Program-made: the position numbers and the translations under genes
Part shown: positions 27,201-33,537 of the stretch, piece by piece
Layout: each line of letters opens with the position of its first letter
Numbering within the stretch: position 1 is the stretch's first letter
The notes under the pieces: generated by a model
Told to the model about the DNA's origin: nothing
Database searches by the model: none
The model's input: only the letters and a program-made list of their open reading frames with translations
Assembly (NCBI GenBank): GCA_030054195.1
Contig: JASGCJ010000006.1
Coordinates: 1 to 38,356 of the forward strand
Origin: Minisyncoccota bacterium
GTDB taxonomy: Bacteria; Verrucomicrobiota; Verrucomicrobiia; Methylacidiphilales; Verrucolacustridaceae
DNA length: 38,356 nucleotides
Reading direction: 5' to 3'

Positions 27201-27410
27201 CAGGAGTTGGATTGGGAGAAATTCACTGCCCAAGGGTATGGCTTCCAAGTCGAGCTTCACTTCTTCGCATGGCAGGGGGGATTCAAGATTGTAGAAGTGC
27301 CAATCATTTTCACAGAGAGAAGGGAAGGCAGCTCTAAAATGTCTGTTCAGATAGCGCTTGAGGCTGCGAAAAGGGTGCTTCAGCTATCAGTACGGAGGAT
27401 ATTTCCTTGA
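24270..27410 (+). CDS. YfhO-like GT-C membrane protein fused to a GT2 polyprenyl-phosphate sugar synthase
   Basis: A 1046-aa two-part protein. Residues 1 to about 790 form a polytopic membrane protein like YfhO, with FAWWTPNYLGGAPTAPL in the first loop. A periplasmic domain near the end of this part contains GWLVLTQAWHPDWHVVVDG, the recognisable YfhO C-terminal block. A last helix (about 750-772) and a charged linker lead to a cytoplasmic GT2 domain (about 811-1046) of the dolichol-phosphate-mannose synthase type: VLPTYNEAEMI, VVDDGSPDGTAGK, EMDADLSHDP (DxD) and DPTSGFKAIRR. In Firmicutes, CsbB-type GT2 enzymes make undecaprenyl-phosphate sugars that YfhO-type proteins transfer outside the membrane. 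Here both activities are predicted in one chain; the flippase is not in the window. ATGA overlap upstream, TTGA overlap downstream. Confidence 0.85.
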   Translation: MSAKGKPIFSLEPILLFVLGLILSFGWMAVGPSNQELLANYAKAKDLWDLIVANKGFAWWTPNYLGGAPTAPLAGTGLTMFWMVLGGAFNNPILGCKLLGFLSLAFSGVLMAAFIRRLTGDERAGWIAAFLYALGPQAALRLAGNEHMPVIFSMPYPPLIGWGLLEIATRSSGRGVVVLALSVAAMSLTFNKITAVFAPVALGLAIWLHYKYPHKTMPLVRGCLLAAGIFLVLGIFPQLPGLREASRMTLFSSDPLLGWQSSFSIKAPLSWFDRGGLLMQGMPGNFTVDEGGFYLGIIVVLATSLALEVRRRGSQSPLDGPLKLFIALFLLVQWFSLGPRSGFGGILEFLKSAQGIQDWVLPIFWISALGPIAVLALIWPNGRWKWPTFAIALVVYIFLPGFRLFELIPLAGTVRAPWSFWQVGGAFCLAGVGGLAVTRFCTGKTRSWLPAVVIIVAALDFTPYYAKFFKPGLEVGTYESFLEAASFLKSQQKAGSILPLSGRYFYTQLPQLTGRPISTEAFQAYFMSKGVRAIQDAGGSSADFMRVSLSLQGVRYILLDRKDVDTSEQLQAAFKQQYPTIFENSFFTILENPNSLAPGFLARNYVSIPPSKYEFTTADLGLVRLYFLPVETQGIEMNDPDLAGIMNPQNGEVELTSGFRDKEGTPFQLFDSSTCRHEGPILWKISPQGASGWLVLTQAWHPDWHVVVDGVKSEVQRVAVALCGTRIGEGVREVTFAFVPPIWVSLSLALGLGGWIFVLVGAAYLRFSTTKGTVKKWWEGEDLDFDKPIQPNSKKAFSIAKDKHVRNDKITKPLVVLPTYNEAEMIQMALDEVLGKASIVDVLVVDDGSPDGTAGKVKSHSMYGKRVHILERPGKAGLGSAYRAAFQWALKMGYDAVVEMDADLSHDPADVPRLLEALSEGADMAVGSRYLNGIRILNWPQSRLWISTFGGFYARSLTGLPLTDPTSGFKAIRRRVLQELDWEKFTAQGYGFQVELHFFAWQGGFKIVEVPIIFTERREGSSKMSVQIALEAAKRVLQLSVRRIFP
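27394..27409 (+). promoter_or_regulatory. Ribosome binding site and TTG start of the DUF2723 gene
   Basis: GGAGG at 27394-27398, eight bases, then TTG at 27407-27409, whose TG is shared with the TGA stop of the preceding gene (TTGA). This is the strongest ribosome binding site noted in the window and fixes a non-ATG start. Confidence 0.75.
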
Positions 27411-30244
27411 ACCAATCCAGCTTACCGGAAAAAATGCGCTGGCAATGGCCGTTTGAACGGACGGATTGGGTTGCAGCAGGTGTCAGCTGCTTAATTGCGC
27501 AGTGTATCTATTTCTTTACGGCTCAACCCAATGTCGGTCTCTTAGATTCGGGCGAGTTTCTAACAGCGGCTGTTCATGTGGGGGTTCCTCATCCGACTGG
27601 GTATCCTCTTTGGACGATTGGGGCTCATCTTTTTAAGCTTTTCCCATTTGGAAACGGTGCGTGGGAGGTTAACCTTTTTTCCGGTTTCTGTTCAGCCCTA
27701 GCAGTAGGAATTGTTGGGCTTATCCTTTGCAATTCTTTGCGGTGGGTTGGGGTGAGAGAGCGTGTTGCTCAGATTTTGGCCATCGCTTGGGCAGTGGCAC
27801 TCGCATGCAGTGTTTCGATGTGGTCGCAGGCGGTCATCGCCGAGGTATACGGATTACACGTCTTGGTTGTAATGTTCTACATATGGGTTCTCTATCGTTG
27901 GGTGAGAGAACCTGCGTGGACAAACGGATTGGCATGGTCTGCTTTCTTCTTTGCCCTTGGGATGAGTAATCACCATTTGATGATTGCTTTGGCACCACTT
28001 CCAGTCGTCGTGATGCTTTTAGTGCGGCGAGATCTTTTGGCTGAGGGTCTTCTATATCTTTGTGTTTCAGCAGGACTCGTTTACTTGGGTTTCGGCAGTA
28101 TTTCAGGTGAATCCGCTACGTGGCACTCCTCAGTCCGTTTTGTTTGGTGTGTGGGAATTGCACTCGTTTTATGGTTGATCATTAGGCGAAGATTGACTCA
28201 CTGGAGAATGGGCTTGTGGGTTCTTTTAGCGGTGATTATGGGGCTATTGCCTTACTCCTATATGCCTTTGGCATCAGAGACGAACCCTCCCATGAACTGG
28301 GGTTTTACGAGTACAAAGGAAGGGTTCTTTTACTCGGTCAACCGCAGTCAATATTCAGGTAAACTTTCAGACCAGCTTCTGAAAACTGTGGGTCGGGCTA
28401 TGGGTGCGGCTCCCCAAGAGCTTCTTGATCCGCCTGCACCTCCACCCGGATCTCCTCCCACTGCATCATTTGGGGAAACATTAGGAAAGTTTTCCCAGCT
28501 ATACTGGCGCAAAATTGTCGCCAATTTCACTCCTTTATCGATTCTGGCACTTGTTGCTTCCGTGGCCTTTTTAGGTGGGCTCCCTCGTCTTAGTCGAACT
28601 TGGATCCAGGTGATGGCTCTAGGCTTTCTTTTGGCAGGATTCCTCCAGCCCGCCTTTGATCAGGCAGGCGCTGACGAAGCCGCCTGGTTGCTTTACATGC
28701 CATACTTGGGATTTTCCCATGCATTTTTCGTTCTCTTGGCAGGCTTGGGGTTCGGGTTAGCGATCCAGCGGTGGGCGAAAAAACCATTCCTCGCAACTGT
28801 TACTGCAATAGCACTGGGGGGTGTCATTGCTGCTTTTAGCTTCAGACAAAATTTAACTTTTTGTAGTCAACGGGATCACTGGTTTGGGTGGATGTATGGA
28901 AGAGATATGCTGGCGGACCTGCCTAAGGACAGTTTTGTTTTCGGAGGTACCGACCCTGGTCGTTTTGTGCCTACCTATATGATCTTATCGGAGAGCTTTG
29001 AGGATAAGAGGAATAAGAGAGATCCAAACTTCGATCGGCGCGATCTATACATCATTACGCAGAATGCCTTGGCGGATGCATTCTATAATCAGTACATCCG
29101 AAATCACTATTCGACCGATCGACCTGCTGTGCGTGGATGGATCGACAAGTGGCTAGGACGAGACAAACACTTTCCGAAGGCCCCCTTGGTATTACCACGG
29201 CAGGAAGATATTATGGCAATTTATCAGGCAGCGATCGAAAAAAGGCAAAGAGATCCTTCAGCCGTTGATCCTAATTCCGACCCAACAGTTTTAAACTCGT
29301 TAGTGGGGGAGTGGATTTGGCAAAGGAACAAAGATCAACGAGCCTTCTTTGTTGAGGAAAGTTTTCCGATGGAGTGGTCCTATCCAAACGCAGTTCCACA
29401 CGGGCTTTGTTATGAAATTAAGAAAGATCCTGTTCCTGTCCTCAACCCTGAGCTGGTGGAGGGGGATATGGACTACTGGAGAGAGTATATAGACCATCTA
29501 AAGAAGGACCCTCGGTTCGAGGATGATATTGATGCACAGAGATCTTTCTCAAAGCTTCGAAATACAGGTGGAAATATCTACAAGTGGCGCAAAATGCCTC
29601 AGGCAGCTGAGCAGGCATATCGTCAGGCGTTGGAGTTATGGCCAGGGAATACAGAGACCCTGAATAACTTTTCAGATCTTCTGTTAAAACAGAATCGAGC
29701 CTCTGAGTTGAGGGATATTCTCGGAAAGGCTTCTAAGGCTGATCCGAATAATGGATTACTAGCCCTGCTTTTGGCGAACTGTGAAAGACGGATTGCTTTA
29801 GCAAAGGAGATTGACGCTTTGGAGACTCAGTGGAGTGGAAAATCTAAGGATGTGAAAGTATTTCAAGAGTTGCTTGGCAAATATTCCGAGGATGGAAATC
29901 TCGTCAAAGCGGATCCCCTAGTGGCCCAAGGGGCTGCTCTATTTGCGACAAATGTGGATGTTCTACGAGATGTTGTGAACTACTTTGCGATCCAGAATCG
30001 AGTCCCTATGGCAATCGACTATGGGAAGAAACTTGAAAAGCTTGTTCCTGAGGATGCGGAAGTGAAGCTTGGGATGGTGAAGTTTTATATGGCCACTGGA
30101 AATAGAGTAGATTTCTATAAAAACTTAAGGGAAGCCATTCGACTTGGGGGGCTTCCTATGCGTGAGAAAGTTGCCATTGAACCGATTTTTCAACAGCTCC
30201 AAAGTGAGCCTGATTTTCAAAAGCTCATCAGAGCTTCCCAGTAG
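27407..30244 (+). CDS. DUF2723 membrane protein with C-terminal TPR-like repeats
   Basis: A 945-aa protein related to the DUF2723 family, which includes the eukaryotic protein O-mannosyltransferase TMEM260. The first periplasmic loop reads GLLDSGEFLTAAVHVGVPHPTGYP, the family signature, with Asp47/Glu50 as likely catalytic acidic residues. About ten to twelve helices follow up to residue 480. A Pro-rich loop occurs near 340-352 (PPAPPPGSPP). The remainder is soluble, with TPR-like helices from about 725 (AEQAYRQALELWPGNTETLNNFSDLL). TTG 27407 was chosen for its strong ribosome binding site and TTGA overlap. Co-translation with the YfhO-GT2 fusion suggests that it uses the lipid-linked sugar made there. 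A protein acceptor is inference. Confidence 0.85.
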   Translation: MNQSSLPEKMRWQWPFERTDWVAAGVSCLIAQCIYFFTAQPNVGLLDSGEFLTAAVHVGVPHPTGYPLWTIGAHLFKLFPFGNGAWEVNLFSGFCSALAVGIVGLILCNSLRWVGVRERVAQILAIAWAVALACSVSMWSQAVIAEVYGLHVLVVMFYIWVLYRWVREPAWTNGLAWSAFFFALGMSNHHLMIALAPLPVVVMLLVRRDLLAEGLLYLCVSAGLVYLGFGSISGESATWHSSVRFVWCVGIALVLWLIIRRRLTHWRMGLWVLLAVIMGLLPYSYMPLASETNPPMNWGFTSTKEGFFYSVNRSQYSGKLSDQLLKTVGRAMGAAPQELLDPPAPPPGSPPTASFGETLGKFSQLYWRKIVANFTPLSILALVASVAFLGGLPRLSRTWIQVMALGFLLAGFLQPAFDQAGADEAAWLLYMPYLGFSHAFFVLLAGLGFGLAIQRWAKKPFLATVTAIALGGVIAAFSFRQNLTFCSQRDHWFGWMYGRDMLADLPKDSFVFGGTDPGRFVPTYMILSESFEDKRNKRDPNFDRRDLYIITQNALADAFYNQYIRNHYSTDRPAVRGWIDKWLGRDKHFPKAPLVLPRQEDIMAIYQAAIEKRQRDPSAVDPNSDPTVLNSLVGEWIWQRNKDQRAFFVEESFPMEWSYPNAVPHGLCYEIKKDPVPVLNPELVEGDMDYWREYIDHLKKDPRFEDDIDAQRSFSKLRNTGGNIYKWRKMPQAAEQAYRQALELWPGNTETLNNFSDLLLKQNRASELRDILGKASKADPNNGLLALLLANCERRIALAKEIDALETQWSGKSKDVKVFQELLGKYSEDGNLVKADPLVAQGAALFATNVDVLRDVVNYFAIQNRVPMAIDYGKKLEKLVPEDAEVKLGMVKFYMATGNRVDFYKNLREAIRLGGLPMREKVAIEPIFQQLQSEPDFQKLIRASQ

Positions 30245-30318
30245 GTTTTACGAATCTGAATTGCCTTATAGCCCCACTTTTTCTCGCCTGAGCAAATCCG
30301 AAGTATTTATTTAAACTT

Positions 30319-30336
30319 CTCAGAGATCTATCTGAG
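30319..30336. terminator. Possible hairpin between convergent genes
   Basis: CTCAGA (30319-30324) and TCTGAG (30331-30336) are perfect inverted repeats around a six-base loop, in the 110-base gap between two convergent gene ends. The flank is AT-rich on one side but there is no clean T-run, so intrinsic termination is uncertain. Confidence 0.3.
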
Positions 30337-30354
30337 TAGAGTTGGGGGCGGAAC

Positions 30355-31032
30355 CTATTTCTTTGAGGGGGGTGTAGGAGTGGAGGGTGTAGCTGCCGGG
30401 GACTTGGTTGTGGGAGGGGGAGTAGCTGAATCATCAGGAATGGCTAAAAGTCCTGCCTCTGTCCAAGGATTGGTCATGGATGCCAACGCCTTGCGTTTTG
30501 CTGCTACCTCATCTGTTTGGATCGGACTTGCATTATTTCCCCAGTCACTACGAATGTAGGTAAGGATTGCCGCAATCTGGTCATCTTTAAGCGGCACTGG
30601 GGCTCCGTCACCCCAAGCTGGCATATTGTTGTTGTAAACGTTCCCTTTGACGTGAATGACGCCTGCGATTCCCTTATGGAGTATGGCGATGAGGCGATTC
30701 TTCGAGCCTGTTACCCACTCCGACTCCGCTAAAGGGGGATACACACCTGCTTGGCCCAAACCGGTCGCTTGGTGACACTGGGCGCAATTCGCTGTGTAGA
30801 GACGCTTGCCTATCACTTTGGGATCTGGGGGTGCCACGGGTCCCGTACTTACTGGACCCCAAGTAATCTGACCCGCATCGTATACATCACCACGAAACCC
30901 ACCGCTGTAAAAAAACAGATATCCACCTGCCCAGAAAGAGAGGATGACCCCTAAGCCGAGAATCCAGCCAGGGATTGGGGCATGCCGTTCGGACGGAGCC
31001 TGGGACAATGAGGGAAGTTCAGAAGGGTTCAT
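30355..31032 (-). CDS. Membrane-anchored mono-haem cytochrome c (CcoP-like position)
   Basis: A 225-aa class I cytochrome c, last gene of the respiratory operon. It has one membrane helix (about 22-43) and then a periplasmic haem domain with CAQCH (Cys83, Cys86, His87). The axial Met is probably Met137 in NNNMPAWGDG. A Pro/Thr/Ser-rich tail of about 30 residues closes the protein. It sits where CcoP would follow CcoO, but has a single haem while CcoP has two. ATG 31032 overlaps the CcoO-like stop as ATGA. The frame continues further upstream inside that gene without family similarity. Likely role: mobile or tethered electron carrier for the complex; this is inference. Confidence 0.88.
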   Translation of the reverse strand: MNPSELPSLSQAPSERHAPIPGWILGLGVILSFWAGGYLFFYSGGFRGDVYDAGQITWGPVSTGPVAPPDPKVIGKRLYTANCAQCHQATGLGQAGVYPPLAESEWVTGSKNRLIAILHKGIAGVIHVKGNVYNNNMPAWGDGAPVPLKDDQIAAILTYIRSDWGNNASPIQTDEVAAKRKALASMTNPWTEAGLLAIPDDSATPPPTTKSPAATPSTPTPPSKK

Positions 31033-31631
31033 TTCAGTGGGGCCTCCGGCAATGAGTAGTCCGAATGAAGGGACTGCAAGTAAGCAACAAGGGCTTTGGC
31101 CTGATATGTTGGGAGGATCTGCTTCCAATCCTTACTTGGTACGGGTAAGGCTTCCTTTTCAATGATTGGCCCGGAAACTTTCAGGTCAAAAAGCCATGGA
31201 TGTGGAGGGCATGTTGATGAAGCCTTCTTTAAGCGAGGATTCCATATATGCATCATCAGTTCGTTTGCATCTGGCAATCGGATTCCAATATTGGATAGGT
31301 CGGGTCCAATCCGTGAAGATCCGATCCATGCAGGCTCGCGAAATAGGTAGTCCCTCGGAACGGTTCTTCGAGGCCCCCATCCACGCGCAATATCTGCCGA
31401 TCCTGTAGGTCCACGGACTGAGAGAGAGTGACACTCTAGGCAACCTTGGGCGGCAAAAACACGTGAACCGGTCTGAGCGAGTCCAGAGGGAACAGGAGGC
31501 ACAGTATAATTTGTCTCTTCGTTGAGTATAGGCTCAAGCTTTCCAACTTGGAAAAAGCCGAGAGCTATTTGCCCAGCCCAAGCGAAGAGTAGAGCGAGAA
31601 AGACCAGAACGAGGGCTTGCGTTGATTTCAT
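31029..31631 (-). CDS. CcoO-like mono-haem cytochrome c with Cys at the expected axial Met
   Basis: A 200-aa membrane-anchored cytochrome c similar to cbb3 oxidase subunit II. One helix (about 6-26) is followed by FAAQGCLECHSLSVRGP, with haem motif Cys64-x-x-Cys67-His68. The CcoO blocks then follow: RDYLFREPAWIGSSRIGPDLSNIG and MMHIWNPR. The conserved S-N-M-P-x-x-P-W-L of CcoO reads S-T-C-P-P-H-P-W-L, so Cys141 replaces the axial Met. A +1 frame across the same bases reads I-N-M-P, hinting at paired small indels. It starts two bases after the CcoN-like stop and overlaps the next cytochrome gene as ATGA. Electron-transfer properties are likely altered. Confidence 0.85.
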   Translation of the reverse strand: MKSTQALVLVFLALLFAWAGQIALGFFQVGKLEPILNEETNYTVPPVPSGLAQTGSRVFAAQGCLECHSLSVRGPTGSADIARGWGPRRTVPRDYLFREPAWIGSSRIGPDLSNIGIRLPDANELMMHIWNPRLKKASSTCPPHPWLFDLKVSGPIIEKEALPVPSKDWKQILPTYQAKALVAYLQSLHSDYSLPEAPLK

Positions 31632-31633
31632 TT

Positions 31634-33070
31634 TTAATGATGTGCTGGGTTTAGGGATGAAGGCGATTCATCGCGAGGAAGTGGAAATATTGCGACAGGC
31701 GCAACGGACTCAAAGAGCTTTAGTAGAGTGGCGAAAAAAAGTGTCGAAAAGGCAAGTTGGCCAATCCACCAAGCTATTTGTCCTAAAAGAACAACGGATA
31801 GAAAGGGGCGGAGATAACTTGCAATTGTTGACATAGGTACACCTGGATCGTTTAAGGCTAACCCTTGGAGAATTCCGGCTATGCCATAGCAGGACGCTAC
31901 AGATGCAATTCCCAGTGTCGAAAACCAGAAGTGGATTGTAAGTGCGGGGTGTCTAGGCCAACCCACGGTCCTTGACGCTGGAAGAAGTGCATAGATCGCT
32001 CCTGCGAGAGCGTTTCCATAAAAAGAGAACAATAGTAGAGATTGGGTGGCTTGGGCGACAACGGTGAAAGTGGTGGCTTGTCGGATTCCTGGAATCGCAA
32101 GAAACGCTAACCATGCGTATGAAACAAAATAAGACCAGAGGCTCACAGCTAAAAATCGTAGTGCTACTTGGCGTCTGCACTCCTCAATTTTCCCATCAAG
32201 AAGTGGTTTGAGCAGTGTTCCGTTACCCCAAACAGCGACAGCCAGTAGGATCGTTGCGACAACTCCAGCACTTTGAAGCCATGAGGGCACGGGTCCCTCA
32301 CTTGCTAGACTCATCCCAATCCATCCGCCGAGGCCGATTGTCGCACCCCAAGCCAGAAGCCCTAAAGAGAGACTTCCGACAGGACGACCCGTAAGGGTTG
32401 GCAAAAGTTGGAACAATAGAACGAGGGCTAAAGGGGTCAACCAGAGGTGATGAAGAAAGGAGTGCCATACAAGCTGGGCAATAATTTGAAGTGCACCAGG
32501 AGCAAGACCCCCACGAAGAAGTATTTCTGCTGTGCCAAGTCCTAGGGGTAGGGCGAGTAGTGCCGCTAGAAGATAGAGCCTTGGGAGAAGAGGCCCGCTT
32601 TTCCACGAGCGACCCAATCCACGGGTAAGTCCGGTTCCAAGAACCAGAAAAGAGGCCAAAAAGAGGCAGGTTACTGATCGAGAGAATGGAAGAGAGGTAA
32701 GTCCTGTAGCTCCATTCCAAATTATCTCAGCAACGCCGATAAGTACGGCGATCTGCCAGAGAAGAGCCGCACTGGTGAGAAGCTTCCCGTAGCGAAAGGG
32801 TATCCCTGAGATGCGTGGAATCAAAATAAGGAGTACACCTAAAAAACCGGAAGTGATCCACCCATAGGTAAATAGAAAAGTCGTGAGTGGGGCAAGATGA
32901 CCATATGCAATCCATGGAATAGGTAGTAGGTAGGCAAGTGAAGGAACGAGTAGTTGAAGTGTTGCCAAGACTTGGAGGCCAGCACCTAAAAGCGCCCAGC
33001 TAACAGACCCAATTAAAAGGATTAGAGATGCAAGGGATGACTTGGAAAAAGATGAAAGGGGGGCGTTCAT
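31634..33070 (-). CDS. CcoN-like haem-copper oxidase subunit I homologue lacking all metal ligands
   Basis: A 478-aa, about twelve-helix membrane protein. It aligns with cbb3 oxidase subunit I through GRPV, W-x-G near 250, PSWLQSAG and the strong block IHFWFSTLGI followed by GIAGILQGL. At every cofactor position the His is gone: the low-spin haem ligand in R-P-L-H-T becomes A-P-L-T-T (Thr63); the first CuB ligand becomes Ser204; the CuB His-His pair becomes Ser254-Leu255; the H-x-H of the two haems becomes Thr342-Gln-Ser344. The cross-linked Tyr position is Gly. Nearby His203/207/208 do not align with ligands. It probably binds no haem b or copper and serves as a scaffold. It overlaps its neighbour upstream as ATGA. 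Confidence 0.8.
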   Translation of the reverse strand: MNAPLSSFSKSSLASLILLIGSVSWALLGAGLQVLATLQLLVPSLAYLLPIPWIAYGHLAPLTTFLFTYGWITSGFLGVLLILIPRISGIPFRYGKLLTSAALLWQIAVLIGVAEIIWNGATGLTSLPFSRSVTCLFLASFLVLGTGLTRGLGRSWKSGPLLPRLYLLAALLALPLGLGTAEILLRGGLAPGALQIIAQLVWHSFLHHLWLTPLALVLLFQLLPTLTGRPVGSLSLGLLAWGATIGLGGWIGMSLASEGPVPSWLQSAGVVATILLAVAVWGNGTLLKPLLDGKIEECRRQVALRFLAVSLWSYFVSYAWLAFLAIPGIRQATTFTVVAQATQSLLLFSFYGNALAGAIYALLPASRTVGWPRHPALTIHFWFSTLGIASVASCYGIAGILQGLALNDPGVPMSTIASYLRPFLSVVLLGQIAWWIGQLAFSTLFFATLLKLFESVAPVAIFPLPRDESPSSLNPAHH

Positions 33071-33537
33071 GGTTTTTTTGCAGGAGGTGTGGTTGGTGTG
33101 GTGGGTGCGCCCCCATCCGCCTTGATTGCTGCAGCAACCGCATTGGGGTCGGTAGGAGGTAATTCCGGATATAGCGGGGCTCCTGCTGCGGTAATAGCGG
33201 AGGGTTGGATGGTTGTGATGGGGTAAGCGGCGTGAGGCTTGTTCGTCCGCAAATCTGCAACAATGATCTCCATCGCCTTTGAGATAGGAATGTGACCAAT
33301 GCCCTTTGTTTTATCTACCCAACCATAGGAGTTTGCTGATTTATCCTGTTCCAATCGAAGTTTAGATATTTTTTCCAAACGACCTTTTGCTGCTGCTTCG
33401 GTGACCGTCTCTGGAGTCACGCCCCAAGGCCGCAAGATAAACGCCAAGCTGGCAAGACCCAAAAAGCCTGCAGCTAGCCAGAGCCCTGGAAGATAGGGGT
33501 GGCGACGTTGACTAATGGATTTGGATGCTTCGTTCAT
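33067..33537 (-). CDS. Small single-helix anchored protein of the ACIII operon
   Basis: A 156-aa protein of unknown function. One N-terminal membrane helix (about 15-37) is followed by a charged helix (AAAKGRLEKISKLRLEQDK). Next comes the conserved-looking segment SYGWVDKTKGIGHIPISKAMEIIV, recalling small proteins found in respiratory gene clusters of related bacteria. The tail is Pro/Ala/Thr-rich. It has no CxxCH or metal motif. ATG 33537 overlaps the actF stop as ATGA and was chosen over a much longer frame whose first 130 codons lie in another frame of actF and look non-coding. It overlaps the CcoN-like gene as ATGA. A structural or assembly subunit is the best guess. Confidence 0.7.
   Translation of the reverse strand: MNEASKSISQRRHPYLPGLWLAAGFLGLASLAFILRPWGVTPETVTEAAAKGRLEKISKLRLEQDKSANSYGWVDKTKGIGHIPISKAMEIIVADLRTNKPHAAYPITTIQPSAITAAGAPLYPELPPTDPNAVAAAIKADGGAPTTPTTPPAKKP

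Noticed and set aside
31634-33070. Calling this gene a functional cbb3 oxidase subunit I
   Set aside because: Fold-level similarity is strong, but none of the six metal-binding histidines is present at aligned positions.
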